Assembly: GCA_016202695.1 (NCBI GenBank)
Contig: JACQOE010000018.1
Span: 1-50,367, forward strand
From: Pseudomonadota bacterium
GTDB taxonomy: Bacteria > Pseudomonadota > Alphaproteobacteria > JACQOE01
Length of the DNA stretch: 50,367 nucleotides
Direction of reading: 5' to 3'
The notes under the pieces: generated by a model
Database searches by the model: none
Told to the model about the DNA's origin: nothing
What the model saw: the letters and a program-made list of their open reading frames with translations, nothing else
Position numbers and translations under genes: made by a program
In this document: positions 1-11,806 of the stretch, piece by piece
How positions within the stretch are numbered: position 1 is the first letter of the stretch
Layout of the letters: the number at the start of each line of letters is the position of its first letter

Positions 1-39
1 ATCGAGAGTCAGCTGCTCTGCCAACTGAGCTATGCGCCC
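1..39 (-). tRNA. tRNA-Lys-like gene, 5' half only, cut by window edge
   Basis: Read on the minus strand from 39, the sequence has a 7-base acceptor strand (GGGCGCA), a D arm (GCTC, loop, GAGC) and the 5' strand of the anticodon stem (GCTGA). Up to the loop it equals the copy at 162-196, whose anticodon is CTT (Lys). Here the loop departs after CTCT, reading CTCTCGA. The 3' half would lie outside the window, so it is not possible to say whether this is an intact tRNA gene or a second truncated copy. Confidence 0.55.
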
Positions 40-142
40 TCAGTGTTTTCGTGCGGTGCCGTTCTTCCCCTCCGCCTGTTACCCCGACTGTTACCCCAGA
101 ACTCCGACTTCTCACTAAGAATTTGTATCTAAACGGTTTTTT
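1..142 (-). pseudogene. Possible integrase C-terminal tail running into the tRNA copy
   Basis: A minus-strand frame is open from just after a TGA at 143-145 to the window edge. It encodes a basic tail with GVTVGVTGGGEERHRTKT and then reads through the tRNA-like sequence. The 10-bp direct repeat CTGTTACCCC (76-85 and 88-97) encodes the GVTVGVT part. Tails of this kind occur at the C-termini of tyrosine integrases whose genes overlap their tRNA attachment site; that link is from memory and inference. No catalytic part is present, so at most a remnant remains. Confidence 0.3.
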
Positions 143-161
143 TCACTATCCTTGGTGGTTA

Positions 162-196
162 AGAGTCAGCTGCTCTGCCAACTGAGCTATGCGCCC
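162..196 (-). pseudogene. Truncated tRNA-Lys(CTT), 5' half
   Basis: Minus strand from 196: acceptor strand GGGCGCA, D arm, anticodon stem GCTGA and loop CTCTTAA, giving anticodon CTT (Lys). The next bases should be TCAGC to close the anticodon stem but are CCACC, and no T arm or 3' acceptor strand follows. The 35 bp are identical to 5-39. A break at the 3' edge of the anticodon loop is a common crossover point for tRNA-directed integrases. Confidence 0.7.
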
Positions 197-366
197 CCGG
201 GGGGAAGATTCGCCGACGCCGCCGCCGCATCGGGCGGCAGCGTCCGGCCCGTGCCTCCTCGCCGCCCCGCGCGTGGGCCGGCCGGTCGCGTTGCGTCATA
301 TAGCGAAGCGGGCCGGCCCTGTCGAGTCATTGTCGCCGGCGGCAGCGACTCGCTTTCGAGACGCCT

Positions 367-434
367 CGCCCTTCGACGAGCGTGAGGCGCGAGGCGGCAT
401 TCCAAGGCCCTCATGCTGAGCCCGTCGAAGCATG
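367..434. repeat. Dispersed palindromic repeat, family A, copy 1
   Basis: Contains CCCTTCGACGAGCGTGAGG and then CCTCATGCTGAGCCCGTCG in inverted relation around AAGGCC, followed by AAGCATGA. The same arrangement recurs at 33811-33890. It resembles the CTTCGAC...CTCAGGATGAG type intergenic repeats of many proteobacteria. It occupies the end of the rodA downstream spacer. The rest of 197-475 is GC-rich sequence in which I see no gene. Confidence 0.7.
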
Positions 435-475
435 AAGAAAAACGAGGCGCTCCCCCCGAAGGCCCGCGCCGCCCC

Positions 476-1630
476 CTACTCGCCGTCGTTCAGGCCGCGC
501 CGGCCGATGGCCACGTCGCGGTGGATGTAGACGCTCATCAGCAGGCCAAAGCCCGCCATCACCGTCACCATCGCCGTGCCGCCGTAGGAGATGAGGGGAA
601 GCGGCACCCCCACCACCGGGATCAGCCCCATCACCATGGCGATGTTGATGAACACGTAGAGGAAGAGAGTCACCGTCACCCCCATCCCCAGGAGCCGGCC
701 GAAGTGGCTGCGGGCGCGGAGGCTGATCCCGAACCCGTAGAGGAGGATGAGCAGGTAGAGGACCACCAGCACCGTGCTCCCGACCATGCCGAACTCCTCG
801 GCCAGCATGGTGAAGACGAAGTCGGTCTGCTTCTCGGGCAGGAAGTTGAGATGGCTCTGGGTTCCCTGCAGGAAGCCCTTGCCGAACAGGCCCCCCGAGC
901 CGAGCGCAATCTTCGACTGGAGGATGTGGTAGCCGGCACCGAGCGGGTCGGTCTCCGGGTTGAGGAAGGTGATCACCCGCGCCTTCTGGTAATCGTGCAG
1001 GAACTGCCAGGCGACCGGGATCGAGGCCAGCGCGCCCAGCGCCCCGGCGACGAACACCCAGGTCCGGACCCCGGCGAGAAAGAACATCGCCACCCCGGCC
1101 AGCGCCAACATGCCGGCGGTGCCGAGGTCGGGCTGGCGCAGCACCAGCGCCACCGGGACGGCGATCAGGATCGTCGGGAACACCAGGTAGATCAGCCGGC
1201 GCGCGTCCTCGGCCATGACGCCGTGGAAATAGCGGGCGAGCACGAGGACGAGCGCGATCTTCATCATCTCCGAGGGCTGCAGCCGGAAGGCGCCGAGGTC
1301 GATCCAGCGCCTGGCCCCCATCCCCACCGCGCCCGCCATCTCCACCCCGGCGAGGAGCACCAGCACGATCGCGTAGACGAGGTATGCCCAGCGCATCCAG
1401 AAGCGCACGTCGACGAGCGCGACGGCAAACATCACCGCGAGGCCGAGCGCGAACCGCGCCATCTGGCTGAGCGCCCACGGGCTCAAGCTCCCGTTGGCCG
1501 CCGAGTAGAGCATGGCGAAGCCGATTGCGGCCACCACGCAGACCAGGAGCACGAGCGTCCAGTTGAACTGCCACAGCTTCTCGGCCGTGGTCATCTCGTC
1601 GGGGCGCAGGAGCCGCCCGCGCAAGGCCAT
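476..1630 (-). CDS. rodA: Rod shape-determining peptidoglycan glycosyltransferase RodA
   Basis: SEDS-family glycosyltransferase of the inner membrane; polymerises lipid II for cell elongation with PBP2. The 384 residues form about ten hydrophobic segments, the usual architecture and length. Family signatures are visible: FLNPETDPLGAGYHILQS, the loop PEKQTDFVFTMLAEEFG, and PLISYGG near the C-terminus. The ATG at 1630 is preceded by GAGGCGG; a second Met at residue 13 is a possible alternative. It is the last gene of the mreBCD-mrdA-rodA operon, 10 bp after mrdA. Confidence 0.97.
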   Translation of the reverse strand: MALRGRLLRPDEMTTAEKLWQFNWTLVLLVCVVAAIGFAMLYSAANGSLSPWALSQMARFALGLAVMFAVALVDVRFWMRWAYLVYAIVLVLLAGVEMAGAVGMGARRWIDLGAFRLQPSEMMKIALVLVLARYFHGVMAEDARRLIYLVFPTILIAVPVALVLRQPDLGTAGMLALAGVAMFFLAGVRTWVFVAGALGALASIPVAWQFLHDYQKARVITFLNPETDPLGAGYHILQSKIALGSGGLFGKGFLQGTQSHLNFLPEKQTDFVFTMLAEEFGMVGSTVLVVLYLLILLYGFGISLRARSHFGRLLGMGVTVTLFLYVFINIAMVMGLIPVVGVPLPLISYGGTAMVTVMAGFGLLMSVYIHRDVAIGRRGLNDGE

Positions 1631-1640
1631 GTCCGCCGCC

Positions 1641-3527
1641 TCAGCCGCCGCCCCGCGGGGCGTCGCGCTCGCCCCCGAGCCCGGCGATGACGCGGCTCCG
1701 CGAGGGGTCGCGCCGCTGGGTCTCGATCAGCAGGTCGCGGGCGATGGGCGCCGCCACCGCGGAGCCGCCGCCGCCGTGCTCGACCACCACCGCCGCCGCG
1801 TAGCGCGGCGCCGAGACCGGGGCGAAGCCGACGAACAGCGCATGGTCGCGCTCCTCCCACGGCAACTGCTCGTTCTTCTTCACCCCCTGCTCGCGCTCGG
1901 CCCGGGTGATGCGGCGCACCTGGCTGGTCCCCGTCTTGCCGCCCATCTCCATCCCCTTCTCGGCGATGCGGGCGCGGTAGGCGGTGCCGCGCGGGCTGTT
2001 GACGACGCCCTCCATGGCGGTGCGCACGAGGCGGAGCGAGGACTCCGTCACCCCCAGCCGCGGCCCCTCGCGGGGCCGCTCCAGGGCGGCGCGCTCGGGC
2101 CCCAGTCGGCGGGTCAGCCGCGGCACGATCGCGGCGCCGCCGTTCACCAGCCGCGCGATCATGGTCGCGAGCTGCAACGGGGTGGCGAGGATGTAGCCCT
2201 GGCCGATCCCGACGACCACGGTCTCGCCCGGCTGCCAGGCGACCCCCGTCGCCGCGCGCTTCCAGTCCCGCGTCGGCACCAGCCCGGCGCGCTCGCCCGG
2301 GATCTCGATGCCGACCGGCTCGCCCAGGCCGAAGCGCTGCGCCATCGCCGCGATGCGGTCGATGCCGACCCGCCTCGCCAGCTCGTAGAAATAGACGTCG
2401 CAGGACTGGACGATGCCGTTGTACATGTCGATCCAGCCGTGGCCCTGCTTCTTCCAGCAGTGGAAGCGGGCATTGCCGAGGTCGAGGTAGCCGGGACAGA
2501 AGAACTTCTGCTGGGGATCGACGATGCCGCCCTCGAGCGCGGCCAGGGCCACCATCATCTTGAAGGTCGAGCCGGGGGCGTACTGGCCGGCGGTCGCCTT
2601 GTTGATGAGCGGCGCCATCGGGTTGGTGCTGAGCCCCTTCCACTCCTCGGCCGAGAGCCCGCGATTGAAGGCGTTGGGATCGAAGCTCGGGGTCGAGACC
2701 ATGGCCAGGATCTCCCCCGTGTGCACGTCCAGCACCACCGCCGCGCCGCTCTCGCCGCCGAAGCGCTGGGTGGCGAAGCGCTGCAGCTCGACGTCGAGGG
2801 TGAGGGTCACGTCCGAGCCCGCCTCGCCCTCCTGGCGCGAGAGCTCGCGGATGATGCGCCCCAGCGCGTTGACCTCGAGCTGGGCGTTGCCCGCCTTGCC
2901 GCGGAGCAGCGGGTCGTAGGTTTTCTCGATGCCGCTCTTGCCGACGCGAAAGCCCGGCAGCTCGAGCACCGGATCGCCGGTCAGCTCGGCCTCGGAGACG
3001 GCGGCGACGTATCCCAGCACGTGCGCCGCCAGTTCGCCGTGCGGGTAGTAACGGCTCTGGCCGACGTCGATGCTCACCCCCGGCAGGTCGGGGGCGTTGA
3101 CCTCGATCTGGGCGACCTCGCGCCAGCCCAGGTTCTCGCGCACGGTGACGGGAACGAAGCTGCGCCGGCGCATCGCCTCGCGGACCACGCGCTGGCGCTC
3201 GCCCGGGCTCAAGGGGATGATCTGGCCGAGGGCGTCGAGGGTGCCGGGCATGTCGTTGGCCTCCTCACGCACCACCAGCGCCCGGTAGTTGCGCGAGTTG
3301 ATCGCCAGCGGGTTGCCCTGCCGGTCGAGGATGCGCCCCCGCGGCGGCGGCAGGAGCCTGAGGCTGATCCGGTTCTCCTCGGCGAGGGTGTGGTAGCGCT
3401 CGGCCTCGATCACCTGCAGGTAATAGAGCCGGCCGATGAGGCTTCCCATCAGCGCGAACTTGAGCCCGCCCAGGATCGCCGCCCGGCGCGAGAACAGCTT
3501 GATGCGGTCCGAATCCTGCCGCTGCAC
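1641..3527 (-). CDS. mrdA: Penicillin-binding protein 2 (elongasome transpeptidase)
   Basis: Class B PBP that cross-links peptidoglycan during elongation, working with RodA in the periplasm. The 628 residues include an N-terminal membrane anchor (about 15-38), a dimerisation/pedestal domain with RGRILDRQGNPLA (about 63-76), and a transpeptidase domain with S320-T-F-K323 (SxxK), S375-C-D377 (SxN equivalent) and K531-T-G. The start is GTG at 3527 with GAGGG seven bases upstream. It lies 10 bp from both mreD and rodA, so the block is almost surely one transcript. Confidence 0.97.
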   Translation of the reverse strand: MQRQDSDRIKLFSRRAAILGGLKFALMGSLIGRLYYLQVIEAERYHTLAEENRISLRLLPPPRGRILDRQGNPLAINSRNYRALVVREEANDMPGTLDALGQIIPLSPGERQRVVREAMRRRSFVPVTVRENLGWREVAQIEVNAPDLPGVSIDVGQSRYYPHGELAAHVLGYVAAVSEAELTGDPVLELPGFRVGKSGIEKTYDPLLRGKAGNAQLEVNALGRIIRELSRQEGEAGSDVTLTLDVELQRFATQRFGGESGAAVVLDVHTGEILAMVSTPSFDPNAFNRGLSAEEWKGLSTNPMAPLINKATAGQYAPGSTFKMMVALAALEGGIVDPQQKFFCPGYLDLGNARFHCWKKQGHGWIDMYNGIVQSCDVYFYELARRVGIDRIAAMAQRFGLGEPVGIEIPGERAGLVPTRDWKRAATGVAWQPGETVVVGIGQGYILATPLQLATMIARLVNGGAAIVPRLTRRLGPERAALERPREGPRLGVTESSLRLVRTAMEGVVNSPRGTAYRARIAEKGMEMGGKTGTSQVRRITRAEREQGVKKNEQLPWEERDHALFVGFAPVSAPRYAAAVVVEHGGGGSAVAAPIARDLLIETQRRDPSRSRVIAGLGGERDAPRGGG

Positions 3528-3537
3528 GGGCCGGCCC

Positions 3538-4053
3538 TCAGGACCCCTGCATGAGGCCGCCGTCGACCCACAGGAACAGGCGGGTCATGAACGGATAGAC
3601 GGCGACCGCGAGCAGGAACTGGAACAGCGCCGGCGCGGTCAGCACCGCCTGGCCGGCGTTGATGCACATCAGCGCCCAGGCCAGGAGCCCGGTGCCGGCG
3701 GCGACCAGCGCGAAACCGGACCAGACGAAGAGGAACGGCTTGCCGAGGAAGTAGCGACGCTGCGAGAGGACCACGAGCCGGACCACGAGCAGCACCAGCG
3801 CGTAGACCCCAAGCGGCGTGCCGCCAAGCAGGTCGACGAGGAGGCCGACCGCGAAGGCGACCGGCGCCGGGAACAGGCGCGGCCGGTAGGTCGACCAGAA
3901 GAAGACCGCCGCGATCGGCAGCACCGGCGCGATTCCGGCGAGGCCCGGGATTCCGGTGTGCGCCACCCCGATGAGCGCCAAGCCGACGGCCACGGCCGCC
4001 GGGGCGAGCACGCCCGCGAGACCGTCGAGCCGCTGCCAGAGGGTCGGGCTCAC
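3538..4053 (-). CDS. mreD: Rod shape-determining protein MreD
   Basis: Small integral membrane component of the elongasome. The 171 residues contain about five hydrophobic segments, with the family-like motif VGLLVDLLGGTPLGVYAL in the middle. The start is GTG at 4053 and overlaps the mreC stop as GTGA, implying translational coupling. A longer open frame continues upstream into mreC, but that part is simply mreC read in another frame. Sequence conservation in MreD is low, so the call rests on topology, motif and position. Confidence 0.93.
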   Translation of the reverse strand: MSPTLWQRLDGLAGVLAPAAVAVGLALIGVAHTGIPGLAGIAPVLPIAAVFFWSTYRPRLFPAPVAFAVGLLVDLLGGTPLGVYALVLLVVRLVVLSQRRYFLGKPFLFVWSGFALVAAGTGLLAWALMCINAGQAVLTAPALFQFLLAVAVYPFMTRLFLWVDGGLMQGS

Positions 4054-4937
4054 GGCTCCTCCGCCCGCTCGGCCCGGCCCCTGGCGCCTGGCGCCCCGAG
4101 GATGCCGCCGAGCCCGTAATCGAGAAGCTGCACGAACTCGAGCTTGTCGATGGCGACGAAGGGTTCCACCCGGATGCCGCCGTCGGTGACCGAAGCCACC
4201 CGCCCGACCGGCAGCCCGGGCGGGAAAACCCCGGCGTGGCCGGAGGTGACGACCCGCTCGCCGACGAGCACCTCCACCCCCTCGGGCAGGAACTCGAGCC
4301 GGGGCCGCCGCGAGTTGTCGCCGGCGAGGATCGCGCGCGCGCGGGTGCGCTCGAGCACCACCGGGATGCGCGAGTTGAGGTCGGTGAGCAGCAGCACCCG
4401 CGCCGAGCGCGCGCCCACCTCGACCACGCGCCCGACCAAGCCGGCGCGGGTGAGCGCCGCGTTGCCCTTGATCGCCCCGTCGGTCGAGCCGGCGGCGACC
4501 AGCAGCGAGCGCGCGAAGGCGCCGCCCGAATCCGCCACCACGCGCGCGGTGACGAAGGCGGGACCGGGATCGGGAACGATCGCGAGCTGCTCGCGGAGCA
4601 CGCGGTTCTCGGCCTCGATCCGGCGCGCGACCGTCTGCCAGTTGAGGAGCCGCGCGTTCTCCTCGCGCAGCCGATCGTTCTCGGCCGCGAGAGCGAGCCA
4701 TCCGTTCACCCGCTCGACCGCCTCGCCGACCGCGGCCGCCGGGCGCGAGAGCGCCTCGAGCACCGGGGCGACGGTGTCGCCGACGCCGGCGCGCAGGCGC
4801 TCGACCAGCACCGTCTCGGCCTTGCCCAGCAGCATGAGCCCGAAGGCGAGCGCGACCAGGAAGGCGAGCGAAAGCCGCTGCACCGCAACCCGGAGGGGGC
4901 CGCTCAAACGCAGGTCGGATCCAGATCGCGCCTTCAC
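4050..4937 (-). CDS. mreC: Rod shape-determining protein MreC
   Basis: Periplasmic scaffold that links MreB and MreD with PBP2/RodA. The 295 residues have one N-terminal membrane helix (about 21-40), a coiled coil rich in Glu, Asn and Arg (about 80-115), and the double beta-barrel MreC domain with GRVVEVG, LLTDLNSRIPV and a GERVVTSGHAGVFPPGLPVG segment. The start is GTG at 4937, 32 bp downstream of mreB. Length and layout are normal for the family. Confidence 0.96.
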   Translation of the reverse strand: MKARSGSDLRLSGPLRVAVQRLSLAFLVALAFGLMLLGKAETVLVERLRAGVGDTVAPVLEALSRPAAAVGEAVERVNGWLALAAENDRLREENARLLNWQTVARRIEAENRVLREQLAIVPDPGPAFVTARVVADSGGAFARSLLVAAGSTDGAIKGNAALTRAGLVGRVVEVGARSARVLLLTDLNSRIPVVLERTRARAILAGDNSRRPRLEFLPEGVEVLVGERVVTSGHAGVFPPGLPVGRVASVTDGGIRVEPFVAIDKLEFVQLLDYGLGGILGAPGARGRAERAEEP

Positions 4938-4969
4938 CGGTCCCTATGCCCCTCGCGACCGACACCCGC

Positions 4970-7663
<2,694 letters not shown>

Positions 7664-7712
7664 GTGAGGTGTCCTTGCGGCAAAACGGTTGCGTCTATAG
7701 GTGCGCGGTCGT

Positions 7713-7751
7713 CCCCTGAGCGCGCGTGCCGGGCACGGCGCCGCTCAGGGG
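7713..7751 (-). promoter_or_regulatory. Attenuator-like hairpin in the leuA leader
   Basis: Perfect 10-bp arms CCCCTGAGCG (7713-7722) and CGCTCAGGGG (7742-7751), plus an inner CGTGCC/GGCACG pairing, form a long hairpin 50 bases before leuA. The stop codon of the 42-residue leader ORF (7745-7747) lies inside the first arm of the RNA, so ribosome position would affect folding. No U-tract follows, so the mode (terminator or sequestering stem) is open. Confidence 0.5.
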
Positions 7752-7873
7752 CACCTAAGTCGCAGCGTCTCGCCAAGGCCGAGCAGGAGGTGGGGGTAGA
7801 CGAAACCGGTCGCCGCGGCACGGGCCGGGCGTCGGCGGATGTCCTCGGGGCGACGGGCGGTTCGGCTCCTCAT
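7745..7873 (-). CDS. Candidate leuA leader peptide
   Basis: A 42-codon ORF starts at ATG 7873 and ends with TGA inside the hairpin. Its last part reads HLLLGLGETLRLRCP: five leucines in the ten residues LLLGLGETLR-L around the hairpin approach, preceded by an Arg-rich stretch. A Leu-rich end that stops in a stem-loop just before leuA is the arrangement of ribosome-mediated attenuation. The N-terminal half has no special composition, and a shorter ORF may be the real one. Never-expressed chance ORF remains possible. Confidence 0.4.
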   Translation of the reverse strand: MRSRTARRPEDIRRRPARAAATGFVYPHLLLGLGETLRLRCP

Positions 7874-7922
7874 CACTGATCCGTGGGCGGCCCCGTTAAC
7901 GACAACGCCGATCCCGGCGGAT

Positions 7923-7936
7923 TGTGCGGCCGCACA
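7923..7936. promoter_or_regulatory. 14-bp perfect palindrome before leuA
   Basis: TGTGCGGCCGCACA is a perfect palindrome about 30 bp downstream of the predicted leuA -10 element. It could be an operator or a short stem in the leader. No known regulator motif is recognised. Confidence 0.3.
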
Positions 7937-7963
7937 TCCTGTGGGACCGGAGAACTCCCCCAC

Positions 7964-7992
7964 AAGATTTGCCGAATCCTAATAAAAGTCAA
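7964..7992 (-). promoter_or_regulatory. leuA: Candidate sigma70-type promoter of leuA
   Basis: Minus strand: -35 TTGACT (7987-7992), 17-bp spacer, -10 AATCTT (7964-7969), in the only AT-rich part of the ilvC-leuA spacer. Transcription from about 7957 would give a leader near 290 nt carrying the small ORF and hairpin. The remainder of the spacer (7993-8196) has an ATTGCGCAAT palindrome near 8065 and no gene that I can support. Confidence 0.45.
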
Positions 7993-8196
7993 CAAAATAG
8001 GCATGAAAAGCTGACCTATGGGTTGAGGAAGACGGGCGCGGACGGGTTCGGGCAATTTTATTGCGCAATTAGAACGAACGAACGTGCCCCCTTGCCGCCC
8101 GCCCGCCGCGGGCCGGCGCCAGGCGCTCCCCGCGGCAGCAGACTCGCGGATGGAAGAGGCGTCCGATCTTCGCCGGGCCTGCGGCGCCGTCCCCGT

Positions 8197-9769
<1,573 letters not shown>

Positions 9770-9846
9770 GGCGGTTCCGATTCCGTGGCCCGTCCGGCGC
9801 GGGTCGGGGGGCCGGGGCGTGGCGGGTGGGGAGGCGCCGGGCCGCG

Positions 9847-9869
9847 GCCGCCCGCCCCGCGCGGGCGGC
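9847..9869 (-). other. GC-rich hairpin in the ilvB-ilvN spacer
   Basis: GCCGCCCG (9847-9854) and CGGGCGGC (9862-9869) pair around a 7-base loop inside a 147-bp spacer that is almost pure G+C. It could lower read-through or stabilise the upstream mRNA. No T-tract. Confidence 0.35.
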
Positions 9870-9916
9870 ACGGCGCAACGGCGCCCCGGCGCGGGGTGCG
9901 CGGGGAGCGCGGGCCG

Positions 9917-11677
9917 CTAGACCAATACCATGCCTTCCTCTTTCCCCGAAGACTCGGATTCGTCGCCCGGACCGAGCAGCATCTCGTTGTGGGCCGCGCC
10001 CGAGGGGATCATCGGGAAGCAGTTCTCCGCCGGATCGACGACGATGTCGGCGATCACCGGCCGGTCGGTCGCGAGCATCTCGGCGATGACCCCGTCGAGC
10101 TCCTCGGGCTTGGTGGCGCGAAGCCCGACGGCGTGGAACGCCTCGGCCAGCTTCACGAAGTCGGGGAGCGAGGCCATGTAGCTCTCCGAGTAGCGCCCGC
10201 CGTGCAAGAGTTCCTGCCACTGGCGGACCATCCCCATGTACTCGTTGTTGACGATGAACACCTTCACCGGCAGCCGGTACTGGGCGACGGTGGACATCTC
10301 CTGGATGTTCATGATCACCGAGGACTCGCCGGCGATGTCGATCACCAGCGCCTCGGGGTGGGCGATCTGCACCCCGATCGCCGCCGGCAGGCCGTAGCCC
10401 ATGGTGCCGAGCCCGCCCGACGTCATCCAATGATTGGGTCCCTCGAAGCGGAAGAACTGGGCCGCCCACATCTGATGCTGGCCGACCTCGGTGGTGATGT
10501 AGACGTCGCGCCCGCGGGTGTGGTGATAGAGCCGCTCGATCGCGAGCTGCGGCTTGATCAGCTTCGAGCCGCGGTCGAAGCGCAGGCAGTCGCGCTTGCG
10601 CCACTTGTTGATCTCCGCCCACCAGCGCTCGAGCGCCTTGCGGTCGACCTCGGGCTTCAGGCGCCGCCACGCCTTGATCAGGGCGTCCAGGGCCTCGCCG
10701 GCGTCGGCCACGATCGGCACCTCGACGGCGACGTTCTTGTTGATCGAGGAGGGGTCGATGTCGATGTGGATCTTCTTCGAGCCGGGCGAGAAGTCGCGCA
10801 GCCGCCCGGTCACCCGGTCGTCGAAGCGGGCGCCGACGTTGATCAGCACGTCGCAGCCGTGCATGGCGAGGTTGGCCTCGTACATGCCGTGCATCCCGAG
10901 CATGCCGAGGCAGAGCGGGTCCGAGCGCGGGAACGCCCCCAGCCCCATCAGGGTGAGGGTGCAGGGGAAGCCGGTCATCCGCACCAGCCGGGTGAGGAGC
11001 CTGGCGGCGCGCGGCCCGGAGTTGATCACCCCCCCGCCGGCGTAGAAGATCGGCCGCTTGGCCGCGGCCATCAGCCGCGCCGCGCGCTCGATGGCGTCGG
11101 CGTCGGGCTTGGTGCGCGGCCGGTAGCTGCGGTGGATCGAGGTCGGCTTGGCGGCGTAGGTGCCCTTGGCCATGAGCACGTCCTTGGGCAGGTCCACCAC
11201 CACCGGCCCCGGCCGGCCGCTCTTGGCGACGTAGAACGCCTCGTGGATCACCCGCGCCACCTCGTGCACCGACTTGACCAGGTAGTTGTGCTTGGTGCAG
11301 GAGCGGGTGATGCCGGTGGTGTCGGCCTCCTGGAAGGCGTCGTTGCCGATGAGATGGGTCGGCACCTGGCCGGTGAGGCAGACGACGGGCACGCTGTCCA
11401 TCAGCGCGTCGGTCAGCCCGGTCACCGTGTTCGTCGCCCCCGGCCCGGAGGTGACCAGTACCACCCCCACCCGGCCGCTGGAGCGGGCGTAGCCCTCGGC
11501 CGCGTGCACCGCGCCCTGCTCGTGGCGGACCAGGATGTGGCGGAGGTCGTTGCGCTTGAAGAGGGCGTCGTAGATCGGCAGGACCGCGCCGCCGGGATAG
11601 CCGAAGACCACGTCGACGTCCTGATCGCGCAGCGCGCTCAGCACGATCTCGGCTCCGGTCATTTCCACGCTCGACAT
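9917..11677 (-). CDS. ilvB: Acetolactate synthase large (catalytic) subunit
   Basis: ThDP-dependent enzyme forming acetolactate from two pyruvates, or acetohydroxybutyrate with 2-ketobutyrate. The 586 residues begin with the ThDP Pyr domain (DVVFGYPGGAVLPIYDAL, catalytic Glu in RHEQGAVHAAEGYAR), then a central FAD-binding domain (about 200-340), and a ThDP PP domain with GGLGTMGYGLPAAIG and a GDSS-like AGESSVIMNIQEMSTV. In that last motif the usual GD is GE; the Mg-binding Asp is also expected there, so this deserves an alignment. The ATG at 11677 has AAGGAG seven bases upstream. Confidence 0.97.
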   Translation of the reverse strand: MSSVEMTGAEIVLSALRDQDVDVVFGYPGGAVLPIYDALFKRNDLRHILVRHEQGAVHAAEGYARSSGRVGVVLVTSGPGATNTVTGLTDALMDSVPVVCLTGQVPTHLIGNDAFQEADTTGITRSCTKHNYLVKSVHEVARVIHEAFYVAKSGRPGPVVVDLPKDVLMAKGTYAAKPTSIHRSYRPRTKPDADAIERAARLMAAAKRPIFYAGGGVINSGPRAARLLTRLVRMTGFPCTLTLMGLGAFPRSDPLCLGMLGMHGMYEANLAMHGCDVLINVGARFDDRVTGRLRDFSPGSKKIHIDIDPSSINKNVAVEVPIVADAGEALDALIKAWRRLKPEVDRKALERWWAEINKWRKRDCLRFDRGSKLIKPQLAIERLYHHTRGRDVYITTEVGQHQMWAAQFFRFEGPNHWMTSGGLGTMGYGLPAAIGVQIAHPEALVIDIAGESSVIMNIQEMSTVAQYRLPVKVFIVNNEYMGMVRQWQELLHGGRYSESYMASLPDFVKLAEAFHAVGLRATKPEELDGVIAEMLATDRPVIADIVVDPAENCFPMIPSGAAHNEMLLGPGDESESSGKEEGMVLV

Positions 11678-11777
11678 GGTCCCACTCCTTGCCTTCGCTC
11701 GCCGCCTGCGCCAGGACCGACGCCCCGGGGCCGCAGGGGCCGGGTCGGCGCCCCTTTGTGCATCGCGGAATCCCGAA

Positions 11778-11806
11778 TTCCTAGAGGTTCATGCCGCCGG
11801 GGTCAA
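11778..11806 (-). promoter_or_regulatory. ilvB: Candidate promoter of ilvB
   Basis: Minus strand: -35 TTGACC (11801-11806) inside the last codons of miaA, 17-bp spacer, -10 TAGGAA (11778-11783). The leader of about 95 nt holds a GC-rich stem (CCGAC...GTCGG around CCGGCCCC/GGCCCCGG). The neighbouring 3' end of miaA is unusually AT-rich. Confidence 0.4.

Noticed and set aside
1-39. A tRNA-Glu(CTC) at the left edge
   Set aside because: The loop would read CTC, but the body is the tRNA-Lys copy and the 3' half is outside the window, so identity cannot be claimed.
1512-3554. Plus-strand open frame of 680 codons opposite mrdA
   Set aside because: Antisense shadow of a clear PBP2 gene.
11680-11765. 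Leader peptide for ilvB (ORF starting near 11763)
   Set aside because: The ORF lacks Ile, Leu and Val enrichment and runs into the ilvB start region, so attenuation of the leu type is not supported.
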